Below, piece after piece: positions 34,990 to 46,486 of a stretch of 52,303 nt of DNA. Position 1 is the stretch's first letter; the number at the start of each line of letters is the position of its first letter. A program made the translations under genes and the position numbers. Below the pieces are notes generated by a model, which saw nothing but the letters and a program-made list of their open reading frames with translations, did not search any database and was not told the origin of the DNA. Source of the stretch: Flavobacteriales bacterium (GTDB lineage: Bacteria > Bacteroidota > Bacteroidia > Flavobacteriales > UBA7430); assembly GCA_022425195.1 (NCBI GenBank), contig JAKMFX010000015.1:1-52303 (forward strand), given 5' to 3'.

Positions 34990-35541
34990 ATGGTTGAGTT
35001 GAAGAAAAAATGGTATGTAGTTAGAGCAGTTTCTGGTCAGGAGACCAAGGTAAAGCTCTACATAGAAAAGGAAATTGAACACTTGGGGATGCAAGATTAT
35101 GTAGCTCAAATTTTAGTTCCTACAGAAAAAGTATACCAAGTACGTAATGGAAAGAAAGTAACCAAAGAGCGGAATTATTTTCCAGGTTACGTGATGATTG
35201 AGGCCGCCTTAGTTGGTGAAGTAGTTCATGTGATTAAATCGGTAACAGGTGTTATTGGTTTTCTAGGAGCTACCAAAGGAGGAGACCCTGTTCCGCTAAG
35301 AGTGTCAGAGGTCAATAGAATTTTAGGTAAAGTTGATGAATTGGCTGAATCTGAAGAGTTGATGAGTGTTTCCTACGTGGTTGGGGAAACGGTTAAAGTT
35401 GTTGATGGACCATTTAATGGTTTTAATGGATTGATCGAAGAAATTAATGAAGATAAGCGCAAGCTGCTCGTGATGGTGAAAATCTTTGGTAGAAAGACAC
35501 CTTTGGAGTTAAACTTCATGCAAGTAGAAAAAGAATCATAA
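34990..35541 (+). CDS. nusG: Transcription termination/antitermination factor NusG
   Basis: A 183-residue factor that binds RNA polymerase and links it to the ribosome or Rho. The NGN domain (KKWYVVRAVSGQETKVKLYIEKEI; YFPGYVMIEA) and the C-terminal KOW domain (VGETVKVVDGPFNGFNGLIEEINEDKRKLLVMVKIFGRKTPLELNF) are complete. It follows secE by 18 bases and precedes rplK, the standard order. Confidence 0.97.
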   Translation: MVELKKKWYVVRAVSGQETKVKLYIEKEIEHLGMQDYVAQILVPTEKVYQVRNGKKVTKERNYFPGYVMIEAALVGEVVHVIKSVTGVIGFLGATKGGDPVPLRVSEVNRILGKVDELAESEELMSVSYVVGETVKVVDGPFNGFNGLIEEINEDKRKLLVMVKIFGRKTPLELNFMQVEKES

Positions 35542-35547
35542 AAATTT

Positions 35548-35604
35548 AAATGTTTTTTTTGGATGACCCATATATAATGCTTCCTAATCCAAACGTAAAC
35601 ATTT
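35548..35604 (+). promoter_or_regulatory. Long imperfect hairpin in the nusG-rplK leader
   Basis: Left arm AAATGTTTTTTTTGGAT (35548-35564) can pair with ATCCAAACGTAAACATTT (35587-35604) over 15 bp with a small internal bulge and a 22-base loop. It lies between nusG and the L11-L1 genes. It could be a control site for ribosomal protein expression (L1 autoregulation is known in other bacteria) or a promoter region; sequence alone does not decide. Confidence 0.4.
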
Positions 35605-35630
35605 AGTAACCAAGTATAAAAACAAAAATA

Positions 35631-36071
35631 ATGGCAAAAGAGATAATAGGGCTCATTAAATTGCAAGTTAGAGGTGGTGCCGCTAACCCTTCACCACCCG
35701 TAGGTCCAGCCTTAGGTGCGAAAGGTGTTAACATCATGGAATTCTGTAAGCAGTTTAATGCTCGTACTCAGGATAAAGCCGGAAAGGTTTTACCTGTTGC
35801 AATTACTGTTTACGCTGACAAGTCATTTGACTTTGTAATTAAGACGCCTCCGGCGGCTGTTCAATTATTGGAAGCAGCAAAAGTTAAAAAAGGTTCTTCT
35901 GAATCAAATCGTATCAAAGTTGCCAAGGTTACTTGGGATCAAGTTCGTGCGATTGCTGAAGATAAGATGCCTGATTTAAACTGCTTTAAAGTTGAATCTG
36001 CAATGAAAATGGTTGCTGGTACAGCAAGAAGTATGGGAATCACTATAAAGGGAGATTTCCCTTCTGCTTAA
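35631..36071 (+). CDS. rplK: 50S ribosomal protein L11
   Basis: A 146-residue protein of the GTPase-associated centre of the large subunit. The N-terminal domain ([41 protein letters not shown]) and the rRNA-binding C-terminal domain ([12 protein letters not shown]) are intact. First gene of the rplKAJL-rpoBC run; rplA follows after 12 bases. Confidence 0.98.
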   Translation: MAKEIIGLIKLQVRGGAANPSPPVGPALGAKGVNIMEFCKQFNARTQDKAGKVLPVAITVYADKSFDFVIKTPPAAVQLLEAAKVKKGSSESNRIKVAKVTWDQVRAIAEDKMPDLNCFKVESAMKMVAGTARSMGITIKGDFPSA

Positions 36072-36083
36072 TCATATCGAGAC

Positions 36084-36773
36084 ATGGCAAAGTTGACAAA
36101 AAAACAAAAAGAAGTTGCTGCTAAATTTGATGCAGCAAAATCATACAACCTGTCTGAGGCGAGTTCAATCGTTAAGGAGACTACATCTGGTAATTTTGAT
36201 GCCAGTGTAGATTTAGCAATCCGTTTGGGTGTTGATCCACGTAAGGCGAATCAAATGGTTCGTGGCGTAGTAACACTTCCTCACGGTTCAGGTAAAGATG
36301 TAAGTGTACTTGTTCTTTGTACTCCGGACAAAGAAGAAGAAGCTAAAGCTGCAGGTGCAGATCACGTAGGTTTGGATGAGTATGTTGAGAAAATCAAAGG
36401 CGGTTGGACCGACGTTGATGTGATCATCACAATGCCAAGCTGTATGGGTAAATTAGGTCCTTTGGGACGTGTACTTGGTCCTCGTGGACTGATGCCAAAC
36501 CCTAAGACCGGTACTGTTACCATGGATGTGGCTAAAGCTGTTAAAGAAGTAAAAGCGGGTAAGATCGACTTCAAAGTTGACAAGTATGGAATTGTTCATG
36601 CAAGTGTAGCAAAAGCATCTTTTGATGTAGCTAAGATTGCTGATAATGCAGATGAACTGATCCAAACGATTGTTAAGTTGAAACCTACTTCATCGAAAGG
36701 TACATACATTAAAAGTATTACCATATCAAGTACGATGGGTGCAGGTGTAAAAGTTGATACAAAGTCTATTTAA
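36084..36773 (+). CDS. rplA: 50S ribosomal protein L1
   Basis: A 229-residue protein of the L1 stalk. The signature [26 protein letters not shown] and the C-terminal [23 protein letters not shown] are present. In other bacteria L1 also represses its own operon at the mRNA leader. It is between rplK and rplJ. Confidence 0.98.
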   Translation: MAKLTKKQKEVAAKFDAAKSYNLSEASSIVKETTSGNFDASVDLAIRLGVDPRKANQMVRGVVTLPHGSGKDVSVLVLCTPDKEEEAKAAGADHVGLDEYVEKIKGGWTDVDVIITMPSCMGKLGPLGRVLGPRGLMPNPKTGTVTMDVAKAVKEVKAGKIDFKVDKYGIVHASVAKASFDVAKIADNADELIQTIVKLKPTSSKGTYIKSITISSTMGAGVKVDTKSI

Positions 36774-36803
36774 GACTTAGTAAATCTAAAATACCTTAGG
36801 GTT

Positions 36804-37331
36804 ATGACAAAAGAAGAGAAAAAACAAGCTATCGATAAACTTACCGATTTATTGGCAACAAGTAAAAATGTTTACTTGGCTGACATTTCAGGTATGGATG
36901 CTGAACAAACGAGCAAGCTACGTAGACTTTGTTTTAGTAAAGGCGTACAACTACAAGTTGTAAAGAATACTTTACTAAAGAAAGCTATGGAGTCTTGTGA
37001 TAAAGACTACAACGAGTTGTATGATGTTCTTAAAGGGAACACTTCAATGATGCTTTCTGAAACAGCTAACGCTCCAGCAAAAGCAATCACTGAATACCTT
37101 AAAAAGAACAAAAATGCAGAAAAACCTTTGTTTAAAGGGGCGCACGTTGAAGAGTCAGTTTACTCTGCTGATCAATTAGAAATTCTTGAGAGTTTAAAGT
37201 CGAAAGAAGAGTTGATTGGAGAGATCATCACGTTACTACAGTCTCCAGCGAAAAACGTAATTTCTGGCCTTCAATCGGGTGGAAGTACGCTTGCTGGTCT
37301 TATGAAGACTTTAGAAGAACGTGCACAATAA
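36804..37331 (+). CDS. rplJ: 50S ribosomal protein L10
   Basis: A 175-residue protein that anchors the L7/L12 dimers to the ribosome. The N-terminal domain has VYLADISGMDAEQTSKLRRLCFSKGVQLQVVKNTLLKKAM and the C-terminal helix carries the L12-binding region. It follows rplA by 30 bases and precedes rplL by 64. Length is normal for the phylum. Confidence 0.97.
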   Translation: MTKEEKKQAIDKLTDLLATSKNVYLADISGMDAEQTSKLRRLCFSKGVQLQVVKNTLLKKAMESCDKDYNELYDVLKGNTSMMLSETANAPAKAITEYLKKNKNAEKPLFKGAHVEESVYSADQLEILESLKSKEELIGEIITLLQSPAKNVISGLQSGGSTLAGLMKTLEERAQ

Positions 37332-37395
37332 ATTAGTACGCACTCTGTTTTCCAAATAAAAATTAATTAAGAAACCTAACAAAAACACATACATT

Positions 37396-37770
37396 ATGGC
37401 AGATTTGAAAGAATTCGCTGAGCAATTAGTTAATCTAACTGTAAAGGAAGTTAACGAATTGGCGACAATTTTAAAAGACGAATACGGTATTGAACCAGCT
37501 GCTGCCGCAGTTGCTGTTGCAGGTCCTGCAGCAGGAGGTGGCGAAGCTGCTGAAGAGCAAACGGAATTCGATGTAATCCTTAAAGCTGCTGGTGGATCTA
37601 AGCTAGCTGTTGTAAAGCTTGTTAAAGAACTAACAGGTGCAGGTCTTAAGGAAGCAAAAGGAATTGTTGATGGTGCTCCAGCTCCATTGAAAGAAGGTAT
37701 TGCAAAAGATGAAGCGGAAGCTCTTAAAGCTCAATTAGAAGCTGCAGGTGCTGAAGTAGAGTTGAAGTAA
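37396..37770 (+). CDS. rplL: 50S ribosomal protein L7/L12
   Basis: A 124-residue acidic stalk protein. The N-terminal dimerisation helix pair ([28 protein letters not shown]), the Ala/Gly-rich hinge ([18 protein letters not shown]) and the C-terminal factor-binding domain ([13 protein letters not shown]-like block, [27 protein letters not shown]) are present. A hairpin follows before rpoB. Confidence 0.98.
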   Translation: MADLKEFAEQLVNLTVKEVNELATILKDEYGIEPAAAAVAVAGPAAGGGEAAEEQTEFDVILKAAGGSKLAVVKLVKELTGAGLKEAKGIVDGAPAPLKEGIAKDEAEALKAQLEAAGAEVELK

Positions 37771-37793
37771 TATTTTTTACTTACAATACTTAA

Positions 37794-37835
37794 GGTTTAG
37801 GTTTTAAACTTCGGTTTAAACACCTAAACCCTTTT
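37794..37835 (+). terminator. Attenuator-like hairpin between rplL and rpoB
   Basis: Arms GGTTTAGGTTTTAAAC (37794-37809) and GTTTAAACACCTAAACC (37814-37830) pair over 16 bp with one bulged base around a UUCG tetraloop and are followed by CTTTTG. The T-run is short, so partial termination is likely. In E. coli the same gap holds an attenuator that lowers rpoBC relative to ribosomal protein genes. Confidence 0.65.
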
Positions 37836-37880
37836 GTGCTTTAGGATAGTCCATTTATTTTTCATTTAAATTTTTGTCCA

Positions 37881-40800
37881 TTGACTAAGACAAAATCAAA
37901 CGAAAGAATCAGTTTTGCTTCCATCAAATCTCAATTGCAGTATCCAGACTTTTTGGATATTCAGTTGAAGTCATTTGAGGATTTTTTCCAATTGGAAACA
38001 AAATCTGAAGACCGCGAAAACGAGGGTCTGTTTAAAGTATTTAGTGAAAACTTCCCGATTTCGGATACGAGAAATAATTTCGTACTTGAGTTCTTGGATT
38101 ACTTTGTTGATCCACCTCGATATGAACTAGACGAGTGTATCGAAAGAGGTTTGACATTCAGTGTTCCTTTAAAAGCTCGATTGAAGCTTTATTGTACGGA
38201 TCCTGAACATGAAGATTTCGAAACGATTGTACAAGACGTATATCTTGGAACGATTCCTTACATGACGCAAAGAGGTACCTTTGTTATCAATGGTGCTGAG
38301 CGTGTGTGTGTTTCGCAGTTACACCGTTCTCCAGGGGTTTTCTTTGGACAAAGCTACCATGCGAATGGAACAAAATTATATTCTGCCCGTGTGATTCCTT
38401 TCAAAGGTTCATGGATAGAATTCGCAACAGATATCAATTCGGTGATGTACGCATACATCGATCGTAAAAAGAAGTTACCTGTAACTACTTTGTTACGCTC
38501 CATAGGATATGAAAGCGATAAAGATATTTTAGAAATATTTGACCTTGCTGATGAAGTTAGAGTAAGCAAGGCCGGATTAAAAAGAGTTTTAGGACGCAAG
38601 CTTGTCGCACGTGTTCTTAAGACATGGTTTGAAGATTTCGTTGATGAAGATACTGGAGAAGTAGTATCTATTGAACGTAACGAAGTTCTTTTAGATCGCG
38701 ATGTGGTTCTTGAAAAAGAACACATTGACGTTATTATGGAGGCGGGAGTAAAAACCATTTTACTTCACAAGGAAAATGCGGAAGCATCTGAATATGCAAT
38801 CATCCATAATACATTACAAAAAGATCCAACGAATTCAGAGAAAGAAGCCGTTGAGCATATCTATAGACAACTTCGTAATGCGGAGCCGCCTGATGAAGAA
38901 ACTGCTCGAGGGATTATTGATAAATTATTTTTCTCTGAAACAAGATATAGCCTAGGTGAAGTAGGTCGTTACCGTATCAACAAGAAATTAAATCTTGATT
39001 TAGCGCTTGACGAAGCTACACTTACTAAGGTAGACATTATTTTAATCATCAAATACCTTATTGAATTGGTGAATTCCAAAGCTGAGGTAGATGATATTGA
39101 TCACTTAAGTAATCGTAGAGTTCGAACCGTTGGTGAGCAATTAAACAACCAGTTTGGTGTCGGTTTGGCACGTATGGCAAGAACCATTCGTGAGCGAATG
39201 AATGTTCGTGACAATGAAGTCTTTACTCCTATTGATTTGATTAATGCGAAGACCTTATCTTCCGTGATCAATTCATTCTTTGGAACCAATCAGTTGTCTC
39301 AGTTTATGGATCAAACCAATCCACTAGCTGAAATTACTCACAAACGTAGACTTTCTGCTCTTGGACCAGGAGGTTTATCAAGAGAGCGCGCAGGTTTCGA
39401 GGTTCGTGATGTTCACTACACGCACTATGGCCGTTTGTGTCCGATTGAAACACCTGAAGGACCAAACATCGGTCTTATTTCTTCCCTTTGTGTATTTGCC
39501 AAGGTGAATAAGATGGGATTCATCGAAACACCATATAGAAGTGTTGTTGATGGTGTTGTAGACTTCAAGAATACACCGGCTTATTTAAGTGCAGAAGAAG
39601 AAGAAGAAAAAGTGATTGCTCAGGCCAATGCGCCTGTTAAGGATGATGGTAATTTTTCAGCTGATTTGGTGAAGGCCCGCGATACAGGTGATTTCCCTGT
39701 GATTGAGCCCGCTAAATTGGATTATATGGACGTTGCTCCTAACCAAATTTCATCTATATCAGCGTCACTCATACCATTCTTAGAGCATGATGATGCCAAC
39801 CGTGCTTTGATGGGATCTAACATGATGCGTCAAGCCGTTCCTTTGATGAAACCTGAATCTCCGATTGTGGGAACGGGTCTCGAAGGTCGCGTGGCCTCAG
39901 ATTCTAGAGTATTAGTTAATGCTCGAGGTAATGGTGTTGTTTCGTATGTTGATGCGAACAAAATTACCATCAAGTACGATAGAACGGATGAAGAAAGATT
40001 GGTGAGTTTTGACGAGGATTCAGTATCCTACAAATTGACCAAGTTCCAAAAAACCAACCAAGGTACGAGTATCAATATCCGTCCCATTGTAAAGGTTGGA
40101 GATAAAGTATCCAAAGGACAGGTTTTAACTGAAGGTTATGCCACTCAAGACGGTGAATTAGCTTTGGGTAAAAACATGAAGGTAGCCTTCATGCCATGGA
40201 ATGGATACAACTTTGAGGATGCCATTGTAATTTCCGAACGCGTTGTTCGTGAAGATATTTTCACATCGATTCACATTGATGAATATACCTTAGATGTTCG
40301 TGAAACTAAATTAGGTTCTGAAGAATTGACTCCAGACATACCTAATGTTTCTGAGGAAGCGACCAAAGATCTAGATGAGAATGGTCTTATTCGTATTGGA
40401 GCTCATGTGAAGCCAGGTGACATTCTAATAGGTAAGATTACACCAAAAGGTGAGTCTGATCCTTCTCCGGAAGAAAAGCTTCTTAGAGCGATATTTGGTG
40501 ATAAAGCTGGTGATGTGAAAGATGCCTCATTGAAAGCATCCCCATCGCTACAAGGTGTTGTTCTTAGTAAGAAATTATTTGCAAGAGCTGTAAAAGACAA
40601 AAAGTCTCGCCTAGCAGATAAAGAAATTGCTGCGGAACTGGATGCTGAACTTGTTAAGGATACAACTGCATTAAAATCAATCTTAGTTGAAAAGCTAATT
40701 TCTATTGTTGCTGGTAAAACTTGTCAAGGTGTTATTAATGAGCTAGGAGAAGTTGTAATCCCTAAGGGTAAAAAATTCTCTCAAAAGCAACTTAATGCCA

Positions 40801-41693
40801 TTGAAGATTATTCGATAATTTCTACGGACGGATGGACTACGGAAAAACAAAAGAATATTCTTGTTAATGACTTAATACACAACTTTAACATTAAGTTAAA
40901 TGACCTTAAAGGTGTTTTAAGACGTAAGAAGTTTACCCTTTCTGTTGGAGATGAACTTCCAGCAGGAATCCTGAAATTGGCTAAAGTTTACATTGCGAAG
41001 AAGCGTAAGCTAAAGGTAGGTGATAAGATGGCGGGACGTCACGGAAACAAAGGTATTGTAGCTCGTATCGTAAGAGATGAAGACATGCCTTTCTCAGAAG
41101 ACGGAACTCCTGTTGATATTGTACTTAATCCACTAGGTGTACCTTCTCGTATGAATATTGGTCAGATTTATGAAACCGTTCTCGGATGGGCTGGTCTGAA
41201 TTTAGGCAAGAAGTTTGCAACTCCAATTTTCGATGGTGCCTCACTGGATGAGATTACGGAGTTGACTAATGAAGCCGGTATTCCTGAATATGGACATACT
41301 TATCTTTACGATGGTGGTACTGGTGAGCGATTTGATCAACCGGCAACTGTAGGTGTGATTTACATGCTGAAGTTGGGTCACATGGTTGACGATAAGATGC
41401 ACGCTCGTTCTATAGGACCTTACTCTCTTATTACGCAGCAACCATTGGGTGGTAAAGCTCAGTTTGGTGGTCAGCGTTTTGGTGAGATGGAAGTATGGGC
41501 TCTAGAGGCTTATGGTGCTTCAAACATCTTGAGAGAAATTCTAACCGTGAAGTCTGATGACGTCGTTGGTAGAGCCAAGACATATGAGGCCATCGTCAAA
41601 GGTAAAGGAATGCCTGAACCAGGACTTCCTGAATCATTCAATGTATTGTTACATGAATTGAAAGGTTTAGGATTGAAGATTAGTTTACAATAA
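37881..41693 (+). CDS. rpoB: DNA-directed RNA polymerase beta subunit
   Basis: A 1270-residue core subunit. The start is a TTG at 37881 giving [36 protein letters not shown]; no in-frame ATG lies near the conserved N-terminus, so TTG is the best start. The rifampicin region ([34 protein letters not shown]), the [13 protein letters not shown] segment and the C-terminal switch/clamp region ([24 protein letters not shown]) are intact and show no resistance-type change that I recognise. Length is normal for Bacteroidota. rpoC follows after a 59-base gap with a hairpin. Confidence 0.97.
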   Translation: MTKTKSNERISFASIKSQLQYPDFLDIQLKSFEDFFQLETKSEDRENEGLFKVFSENFPISDTRNNFVLEFLDYFVDPPRYELDECIERGLTFSVPLKARLKLYCTDPEHEDFETIVQDVYLGTIPYMTQRGTFVINGAERVCVSQLHRSPGVFFGQSYHANGTKLYSARVIPFKGSWIEFATDINSVMYAYIDRKKKLPVTTLLRSIGYESDKDILEIFDLADEVRVSKAGLKRVLGRKLVARVLKTWFEDFVDEDTGEVVSIERNEVLLDRDVVLEKEHIDVIMEAGVKTILLHKENAEASEYAIIHNTLQKDPTNSEKEAVEHIYRQLRNAEPPDEETARGIIDKLFFSETRYSLGEVGRYRINKKLNLDLALDEATLTKVDIILIIKYLIELVNSKAEVDDIDHLSNRRVRTVGEQLNNQFGVGLARMARTIRERMNVRDNEVFTPIDLINAKTLSSVINSFFGTNQLSQFMDQTNPLAEITHKRRLSALGPGGLSRERAGFEVRDVHYTHYGRLCPIETPEGPNIGLISSLCVFAKVNKMGFIETPYRSVVDGVVDFKNTPAYLSAEEEEEKVIAQANAPVKDDGNFSADLVKARDTGDFPVIEPAKLDYMDVAPNQISSISASLIPFLEHDDANRALMGSNMMRQAVPLMKPESPIVGTGLEGRVASDSRVLVNARGNGVVSYVDANKITIKYDRTDEERLVSFDEDSVSYKLTKFQKTNQGTSINIRPIVKVGDKVSKGQVLTEGYATQDGELALGKNMKVAFMPWNGYNFEDAIVISERVVREDIFTSIHIDEYTLDVRETKLGSEELTPDIPNVSEEATKDLDENGLIRIGAHVKPGDILIGKITPKGESDPSPEEKLLRAIFGDKAGDVKDASLKASPSLQGVVLSKKLFARAVKDKKSRLADKEIAAELDAELVKDTTALKSILVEKLISIVAGKTCQGVINELGEVVIPKGKKFSQKQLNAIEDYSIISTDGWTTEKQKNILVNDLIHNFNIKLNDLKGVLRRKKFTLSVGDELPAGILKLAKVYIAKKRKLKVGDKMAGRHGNKGIVARIVRDEDMPFSEDGTPVDIVLNPLGVPSRMNIGQIYETVLGWAGLNLGKKFATPIFDGASLDEITELTNEAGIPEYGHTYLYDGGTGERFDQPATVGVIYMLKLGHMVDDKMHARSIGPYSLITQQPLGGKAQFGGQRFGEMEVWALEAYGASNILREILTVKSDDVVGRAKTYEAIVKGKGMPEPGLPESFNVLLHELKGLGLKISLQ

Positions 41694-41704
41694 TTGACTA
41701 CAAA

Positions 41705-41726
41705 GAGGGTGTCTTCGGACACCCTC
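41705..41726 (+). promoter_or_regulatory. UUCG-capped hairpin between rpoB and rpoC
   Basis: A perfect 9-bp stem GAGGGTGTC/GACACCCTC closed by TTCG, 11 bases after the rpoB stop. No T-run follows (AACTAAAAC), so it is not a normal terminator. It may protect or mark the mRNA for processing between the two subunit genes. Confidence 0.65.
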
Positions 41727-41752
41727 AACTAAAACATAAATTTCTTTAGGTT

Positions 41753-44700
41753 ATGGCAATGAGAAGAAAGGACAACACCCCGCAACAAAAGAGTTTTTCT
41801 AAGATAACGATTAGTTTAGCTTCTCCAGAATTTATTTTGGAAGAGTCTAGCGGAGAGGTTTTAAAGCCTGAAACGATTAACTATCGTACCTACAAACCAG
41901 AGCGTGATGGATTATTCTGTGAGCGTATTTTTGGTCCTGTAAAAGATTATGAATGTCACTGTGGTAAATACAAGCGTATCCGTTATAGAGGTATTGTTTG
42001 TGACCGCTGTGGTGTTGAGGTAACTGAGAAGAAAGTACGTAGAGAGCGTATGGGACATATCAATTTGGTGGTTCCTGTAGCTCATATCTGGTATTTCCGT
42101 TCGCTACCGAATAAAATCGGATATCTTCTAGGTCTACCTACCAAGAAGCTAGACATGATCATCTACTACGAAAGATATGTAGTTGTTCAGGCTGGTGGAG
42201 CTGTAGATAATGAAGGTAATCCATTAGAGTATCTTCAATATCTTACTGAAGAGGAGTATCTTGATGCTCTTGAGCGTTTACCGCGTGAGAATCAATATTT
42301 AGAAGATAAGGATCCAAATAAGTTTGTCGCAAAGATGGGAGCTGAGGCTCTTGAGGCATTATTATCAAGATTGGATCTTGATGAATTGTCTTACTCATTA
42401 AGACACAAAGCAAATACAGAGACTTCTCAGCAGAGAAAAACAGAGGCTTTAAAGCGTTTGGCGGTTGTGGAAGCATTCCGTGACGCAAACACACGCATTG
42501 AAAATAAGCCAGAGTGGATGATTATGAAGGTTGTTCCTGTGATTCCACCGGAGTTGCGTCCATTGGTCCCACTAGATGGTGGTAGGTTTGCCACCTCTGA
42601 CTTGAATGATTTATACCGTCGTGTTATCATTCGAAACAATCGTTTGAAACGTTTGATCGAAATTAAGGCACCTGAAGTAATCCTGCGAAACGAGAAGCGT
42701 ATGCTTCAGGAATCGGTAGATTCTTTATTGGATAATACTCGTAAAGCTTCAGCCGTTAAGACAGAATCTAACAGAGCTTTGAAATCGCTTTCAGATTCTT
42801 TGAAAGGTAAGCAAGGTCGATTCCGTCAAAACTTACTCGGTAAGCGTGTTGATTATTCCGCACGTTCGGTAATTGTTGTAGGGCCGACCCTTCAGTTGTC
42901 TGAGTGTGGTATCCCTAAGAATATGGCTGCTGAATTATACAAGCCTTTCATTGTGCGTAAGCTTATAGAAAGAGGTATTGTTAAGACCGTTAAGTCTGCC
43001 AAGAAAATTATAGACAAAAAAGACCCTGTAGTTTGGGACATTCTAGAAAACGTAATTAAAGGACACCCTGTTCTTCTTAACCGGGCTCCTACACTTCACA
43101 GATTGGGTATTCAGGCTTTCCAACCCAAACTAATTGAAGGTAAAGCGATACAGTTGCACCCATTGGCATGTACGGCATTTAACGCCGATTTCGATGGTGA
43201 CCAGATGGCGGTACACTTGCCTTTGACTCCTGCAGCTATTCTAGAAGCGCAGTTGTTGATGTTAGGTTCTCATAATATTCTGAACCCTGCGAATGGTGCA
43301 CCGATTACGGTTCCTTCTCAGGATATGGTATTGGGGCTTTACTACATGACTAAGCCTCGAAAGACGGACAAGCAAAAGACGATTATTGGTCAAGGTTTGA
43401 CTTTTTACTCTTCAGAAGAGGTGCGAATTGCCTACAATGAGGGGAAAGCAGAGTTGAATGCAGTGATTAAAGTTCGTGCTACCGTAAAGGAAGATGGCGA
43501 ACTAGTTACAAAGCTTATTGAAACGACCATTGGTAGAGTATTATTTAATGATGTTGTTCCTGAGACTGTGGGTTATGTGAATGAAACACTGACCAAAAAA
43601 GCTTTAAGAAATATTATCGGTAAAATCCTTAAGGAAACCGACATCCCTACTACCGCTAAATTCCTAGATGACATGAAGTTACTAGGGTATAAAATGGCAT
43701 TTAAGGGTGGTCTTTCCTTCTCTTTAGGAGATATTATTGTACCAGACCAAAAAGATACGATGATTGAAAGTGCGAAGGGACAAGTTTCTTCGATTACGGA
43801 CAGTTATAATATGGGTCTTATTACGAATAACGAACGTTACAATCAGGTGATTGATGTTTGGACAAAGACCAACTCTGAATTAACTGAGCATGCAATGAAT
43901 CGTTTGATTAACGATCAGCAAGGATTCAACTCTGTATATATGATGTTGGATTCAGGAGCACGTGGTTCGAAAGAGCAAATACGTCAGCTGTCTGGTATGC
44001 GTGGTTTGATGGCAAAGCCTCAAAAGTCCGGTTCTTCGAGTGGGGCTATTATTGAAAATCCAATTACATCCAACTTTAAGGAAGGTTTGTCAATTCTTGA
44101 ATACTTTATTTCTACTCACGGTGCTCGTAAAGGTCTTGCCGATACAGCCCTTAAAACAGCCGATGCGGGTTATTTAACGCGTCGTCTGGTAGATGTAGCT
44201 CAAGATGTGATTATTTCTGAAGTTGATTGTGGAACACTTCGTGGATTGCAAGGTGTTGCCTTGAAGAAAAATGAAGATATTGTAGAAACTCTTGCTGAAC
44301 GAATCACGGGTAGAACGTCACTTCATGATGTTATCAATCCACTGAATGGAGAATTACTTGTTGCTTCAGGTGATGAGATTACAGAAGAGATTGCAAGTAA
44401 TATTGAGGCTTCTCCTATAGAGATGGTTGAAATACGTTCTGCATTGACCTGTGAAACCAAACGAGGTATTTGTGCTAAATGTTACGGTAGAAATCTTTCA
44501 ACAAATAGAATGGCTGGTGAAGGTGATGCGGTTGGAGTTGTTGCAGCTCAATCAATTGGTGAGCCTGGTACGCAGTTAACACTTCGTACCTTCCACGTTG
44601 GGGGTACTGCTTCTAACACAGCTGAAGAATCGACACTCAAAGCCAAATTTGATGGTGTACTAGAGATAGAGGAATTGAGAACGGTTACAGGACCTGATGC

Positions 44701-46084
44701 GGATGGGAATGATTCTATCATCGTTATTGGACGTACTGCAGAAATGAAATTGGTAGATCCTAAATCAGGAATCACATTGGCAACAAATAACATCCCTTAT
44801 GGTGCTACGATGTTTGCTAAAGATGGTGATAAACTGAAGAAGGGAGATGCTATTTGTGAGTGGGATCCATACAATGCGGTAATCCTATCTGAAACAACTG
44901 GTAAAGTTGAGTTTGAGAATTTGGCTCAAGGTATTACTTACCGTGTTGAGATTGATGAACAAACCGGTTTCCAAGAAAAAGTAATTTCTGAAACTAGAGA
45001 TAAGAAAATGATCCCTACCATTCTTGTTAAGTCAACAGGGAAAAAAGGTGAAACAAAATCATACAACCTTCCGGTAGGAGCCCATATCATTGTTAATGAA
45101 GGAGATAAGTTAAACCCAGGTACCATTATTGCAAAGCTTCCTCGTAAGACGGCTAAGGCAGGGGATATTACTGGTGGTCTTCCTCGTGTAACTGAACTGT
45201 TTGAAGCACGTAATCCTTCTAACCCTGCTGTAGTAGCGGCGATTGATGGTATCGTATCTTACGGTAAGATCAAGCGTGGTAACCGTGAGGTAATTATAGA
45301 GTCAAGAACGGGTGAAGTGAAGAAATATCTAGTTTCTCTTTCTAAACAGATTCTTGTTCAAGAAAACGACTTTGTAAAAGCGGGTACTTCTCTGTCTGAT
45401 GGTGCTATTACGCCTAAGACAATTCTAGCGATTAAAGGACCAACTGCTGTTCAACAATACTTAGTGAACGAAATGCAGGAGGTTTATCGTCTTCAAGGTG
45501 TGAAGATTAATGATAAGCACTTCGAAGTTGTTGTTCGTCAGATGATGCGTAAGGTTCAGATTAATGATGCTGGAGATACTCGTTTCTTAGAGAACAATCT
45601 TGTTCACAAGAATGATTTCCTAGAAGAGAATGATTGGATCTTTGGAAAAATGTACGTTGTTGATCCGGGTGACTCTGAGAGCTTCAAAGCTGGACAAATT
45701 ATCCCTGTACGTAAGCTAAGAGATGAGAATTCATTGTTGAAGCGAAAGGATATGAAGCTTGTAGAAGCGAGAGATGCGGTTCCTGCAACCTCTACTTCTG
45801 TTCTCCAAGGGATTACAAGAGCTTCCCTTCAAACGAAGAGTTTCTTGTCAGCAGCATCGTTCCAGGAAACAACAAAAGTACTGAATGAAGCCGCTGTTAA
45901 TGGTAAAGAAGACTTACTTGATGGACTTAAAGAAAACGTAATTGTTGGACATAAGATTCCTGCAGGTACAGGTCTTAAGAAGTACAACAATCTTGTTGTA
46001 GGGAATAAGGTGCAACTAGACAGCATGTTAAATACTTCAAAACCTTCGGTAGACGAAGAGGAAGTTTTAATTATTGAAGAATAA
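41753..46084 (+). CDS. rpoC: DNA-directed RNA polymerase beta' subunit
   Basis: A 1443-residue core subunit. The zinc ribbon has cysteines 68, 70, 83 and 86 (CHCGKYK ... CDRCG). The catalytic magnesium site NADFDGDQM has Asp479, 481 and 483. The second zinc site includes [11 protein letters not shown] at 900-910. The trigger-loop region ([23 protein letters not shown]) is present. A large insertion near 935-1130 ([16 protein letters not shown] ...) is usual in Bacteroidota. The stop overlaps the DUF3467 start (TAATG). Confidence 0.98.
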   Translation: MAMRRKDNTPQQKSFSKITISLASPEFILEESSGEVLKPETINYRTYKPERDGLFCERIFGPVKDYECHCGKYKRIRYRGIVCDRCGVEVTEKKVRRERMGHINLVVPVAHIWYFRSLPNKIGYLLGLPTKKLDMIIYYERYVVVQAGGAVDNEGNPLEYLQYLTEEEYLDALERLPRENQYLEDKDPNKFVAKMGAEALEALLSRLDLDELSYSLRHKANTETSQQRKTEALKRLAVVEAFRDANTRIENKPEWMIMKVVPVIPPELRPLVPLDGGRFATSDLNDLYRRVIIRNNRLKRLIEIKAPEVILRNEKRMLQESVDSLLDNTRKASAVKTESNRALKSLSDSLKGKQGRFRQNLLGKRVDYSARSVIVVGPTLQLSECGIPKNMAAELYKPFIVRKLIERGIVKTVKSAKKIIDKKDPVVWDILENVIKGHPVLLNRAPTLHRLGIQAFQPKLIEGKAIQLHPLACTAFNADFDGDQMAVHLPLTPAAILEAQLLMLGSHNILNPANGAPITVPSQDMVLGLYYMTKPRKTDKQKTIIGQGLTFYSSEEVRIAYNEGKAELNAVIKVRATVKEDGELVTKLIETTIGRVLFNDVVPETVGYVNETLTKKALRNIIGKILKETDIPTTAKFLDDMKLLGYKMAFKGGLSFSLGDIIVPDQKDTMIESAKGQVSSITDSYNMGLITNNERYNQVIDVWTKTNSELTEHAMNRLINDQQGFNSVYMMLDSGARGSKEQIRQLSGMRGLMAKPQKSGSSSGAIIENPITSNFKEGLSILEYFISTHGARKGLADTALKTADAGYLTRRLVDVAQDVIISEVDCGTLRGLQGVALKKNEDIVETLAERITGRTSLHDVINPLNGELLVASGDEITEEIASNIEASPIEMVEIRSALTCETKRGICAKCYGRNLSTNRMAGEGDAVGVVAAQSIGEPGTQLTLRTFHVGGTASNTAEESTLKAKFDGVLEIEELRTVTGPDADGNDSIIVIGRTAEMKLVDPKSGITLATNNIPYGATMFAKDGDKLKKGDAICEWDPYNAVILSETTGKVEFENLAQGITYRVEIDEQTGFQEKVISETRDKKMIPTILVKSTGKKGETKSYNLPVGAHIIVNEGDKLNPGTIIAKLPRKTAKAGDITGGLPRVTELFEARNPSNPAVVAAIDGIVSYGKIKRGNREVIIESRTGEVKKYLVSLSKQILVQENDFVKAGTSLSDGAITPKTILAIKGPTAVQQYLVNEMQEVYRLQGVKINDKHFEVVVRQMMRKVQINDAGDTRFLENNLVHKNDFLEENDWIFGKMYVVDPGDSESFKAGQIIPVRKLRDENSLLKRKDMKLVEARDAVPATSTSVLQGITRASLQTKSFLSAASFQETTKVLNEAAVNGKEDLLDGLKENVIVGHKIPAGTGLKKYNNLVVGNKVQLDSMLNTSKPSVDEEEVLIIEE

Positions 46085-46398
46085 TGGCAGATAAAAAAGA
46101 TAACAAACAAGTGAGTATTGAGCTTCCTGAGGAATTGGCTCAGGGCGTTTATTCAAACTTAGCAGTGGTAAATCATTCACCCACAGAGTTTGTTGTTGAT
46201 TTTGTTTCGATGATGCCTGGGATGCCTAAGGCAAAGGTGAAGTCGAGAGTCATTTTAACTCCGCAACATGCGAAGCGGTTGCTAGGAGCTTTGGCTGAAA
46301 ATGTAAAGAAGTACGAGTCTAACTTTGGAGCGATTAAAGATGTTGGTAAACAACAACAAGTACCCCTCACCTTTGGAGGACCCAAAGCAGAAGCTTAA
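46084..46398 (+). CDS. DUF3467 domain protein
   Basis: A 104-residue protein with the DUF3467 core (EELAQGVYSNLAVVNHSPTEFVVDFVSMMPGMPKAKVKSRVILTPQHAKRLLGALAENVKKYE). The role of the family is unknown; in Flavobacteriia it is regularly placed directly after rpoC. The ATG overlaps the rpoC stop by one base, so its translation is probably coupled to beta'. A constant one-gene offset from RNA polymerase suggests some link to transcription, which is inference. A strong terminator follows. Confidence 0.93.
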   Translation: MADKKDNKQVSIELPEELAQGVYSNLAVVNHSPTEFVVDFVSMMPGMPKAKVKSRVILTPQHAKRLLGALAENVKKYESNFGAIKDVGKQQQVPLTFGGPKAEA

Positions 46399-46401
46399 TG
46401 A

Positions 46402-46437
46402 AAACAAAAGAGCCCCGATTTCGGGGCTCTTTTGTTT
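46402..46437 (+). terminator. Terminator after the rpoC-DUF3467 operon (bidirectional)
   Basis: A perfect stem of about 16 bp, AAACAAAAGAGCCCCGA with its complement TCGGGGCTCTTTTGTTT, begins 4 bases after the stop. The A- and T-rich stem ends allow termination in both directions, including of nth from the other side. Confidence 0.92.
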
Positions 46438-46486
46438 ATAGTGAGATTGTTTTTTAAAACGTTTTGTGTAAAATACAGACGTTTCT

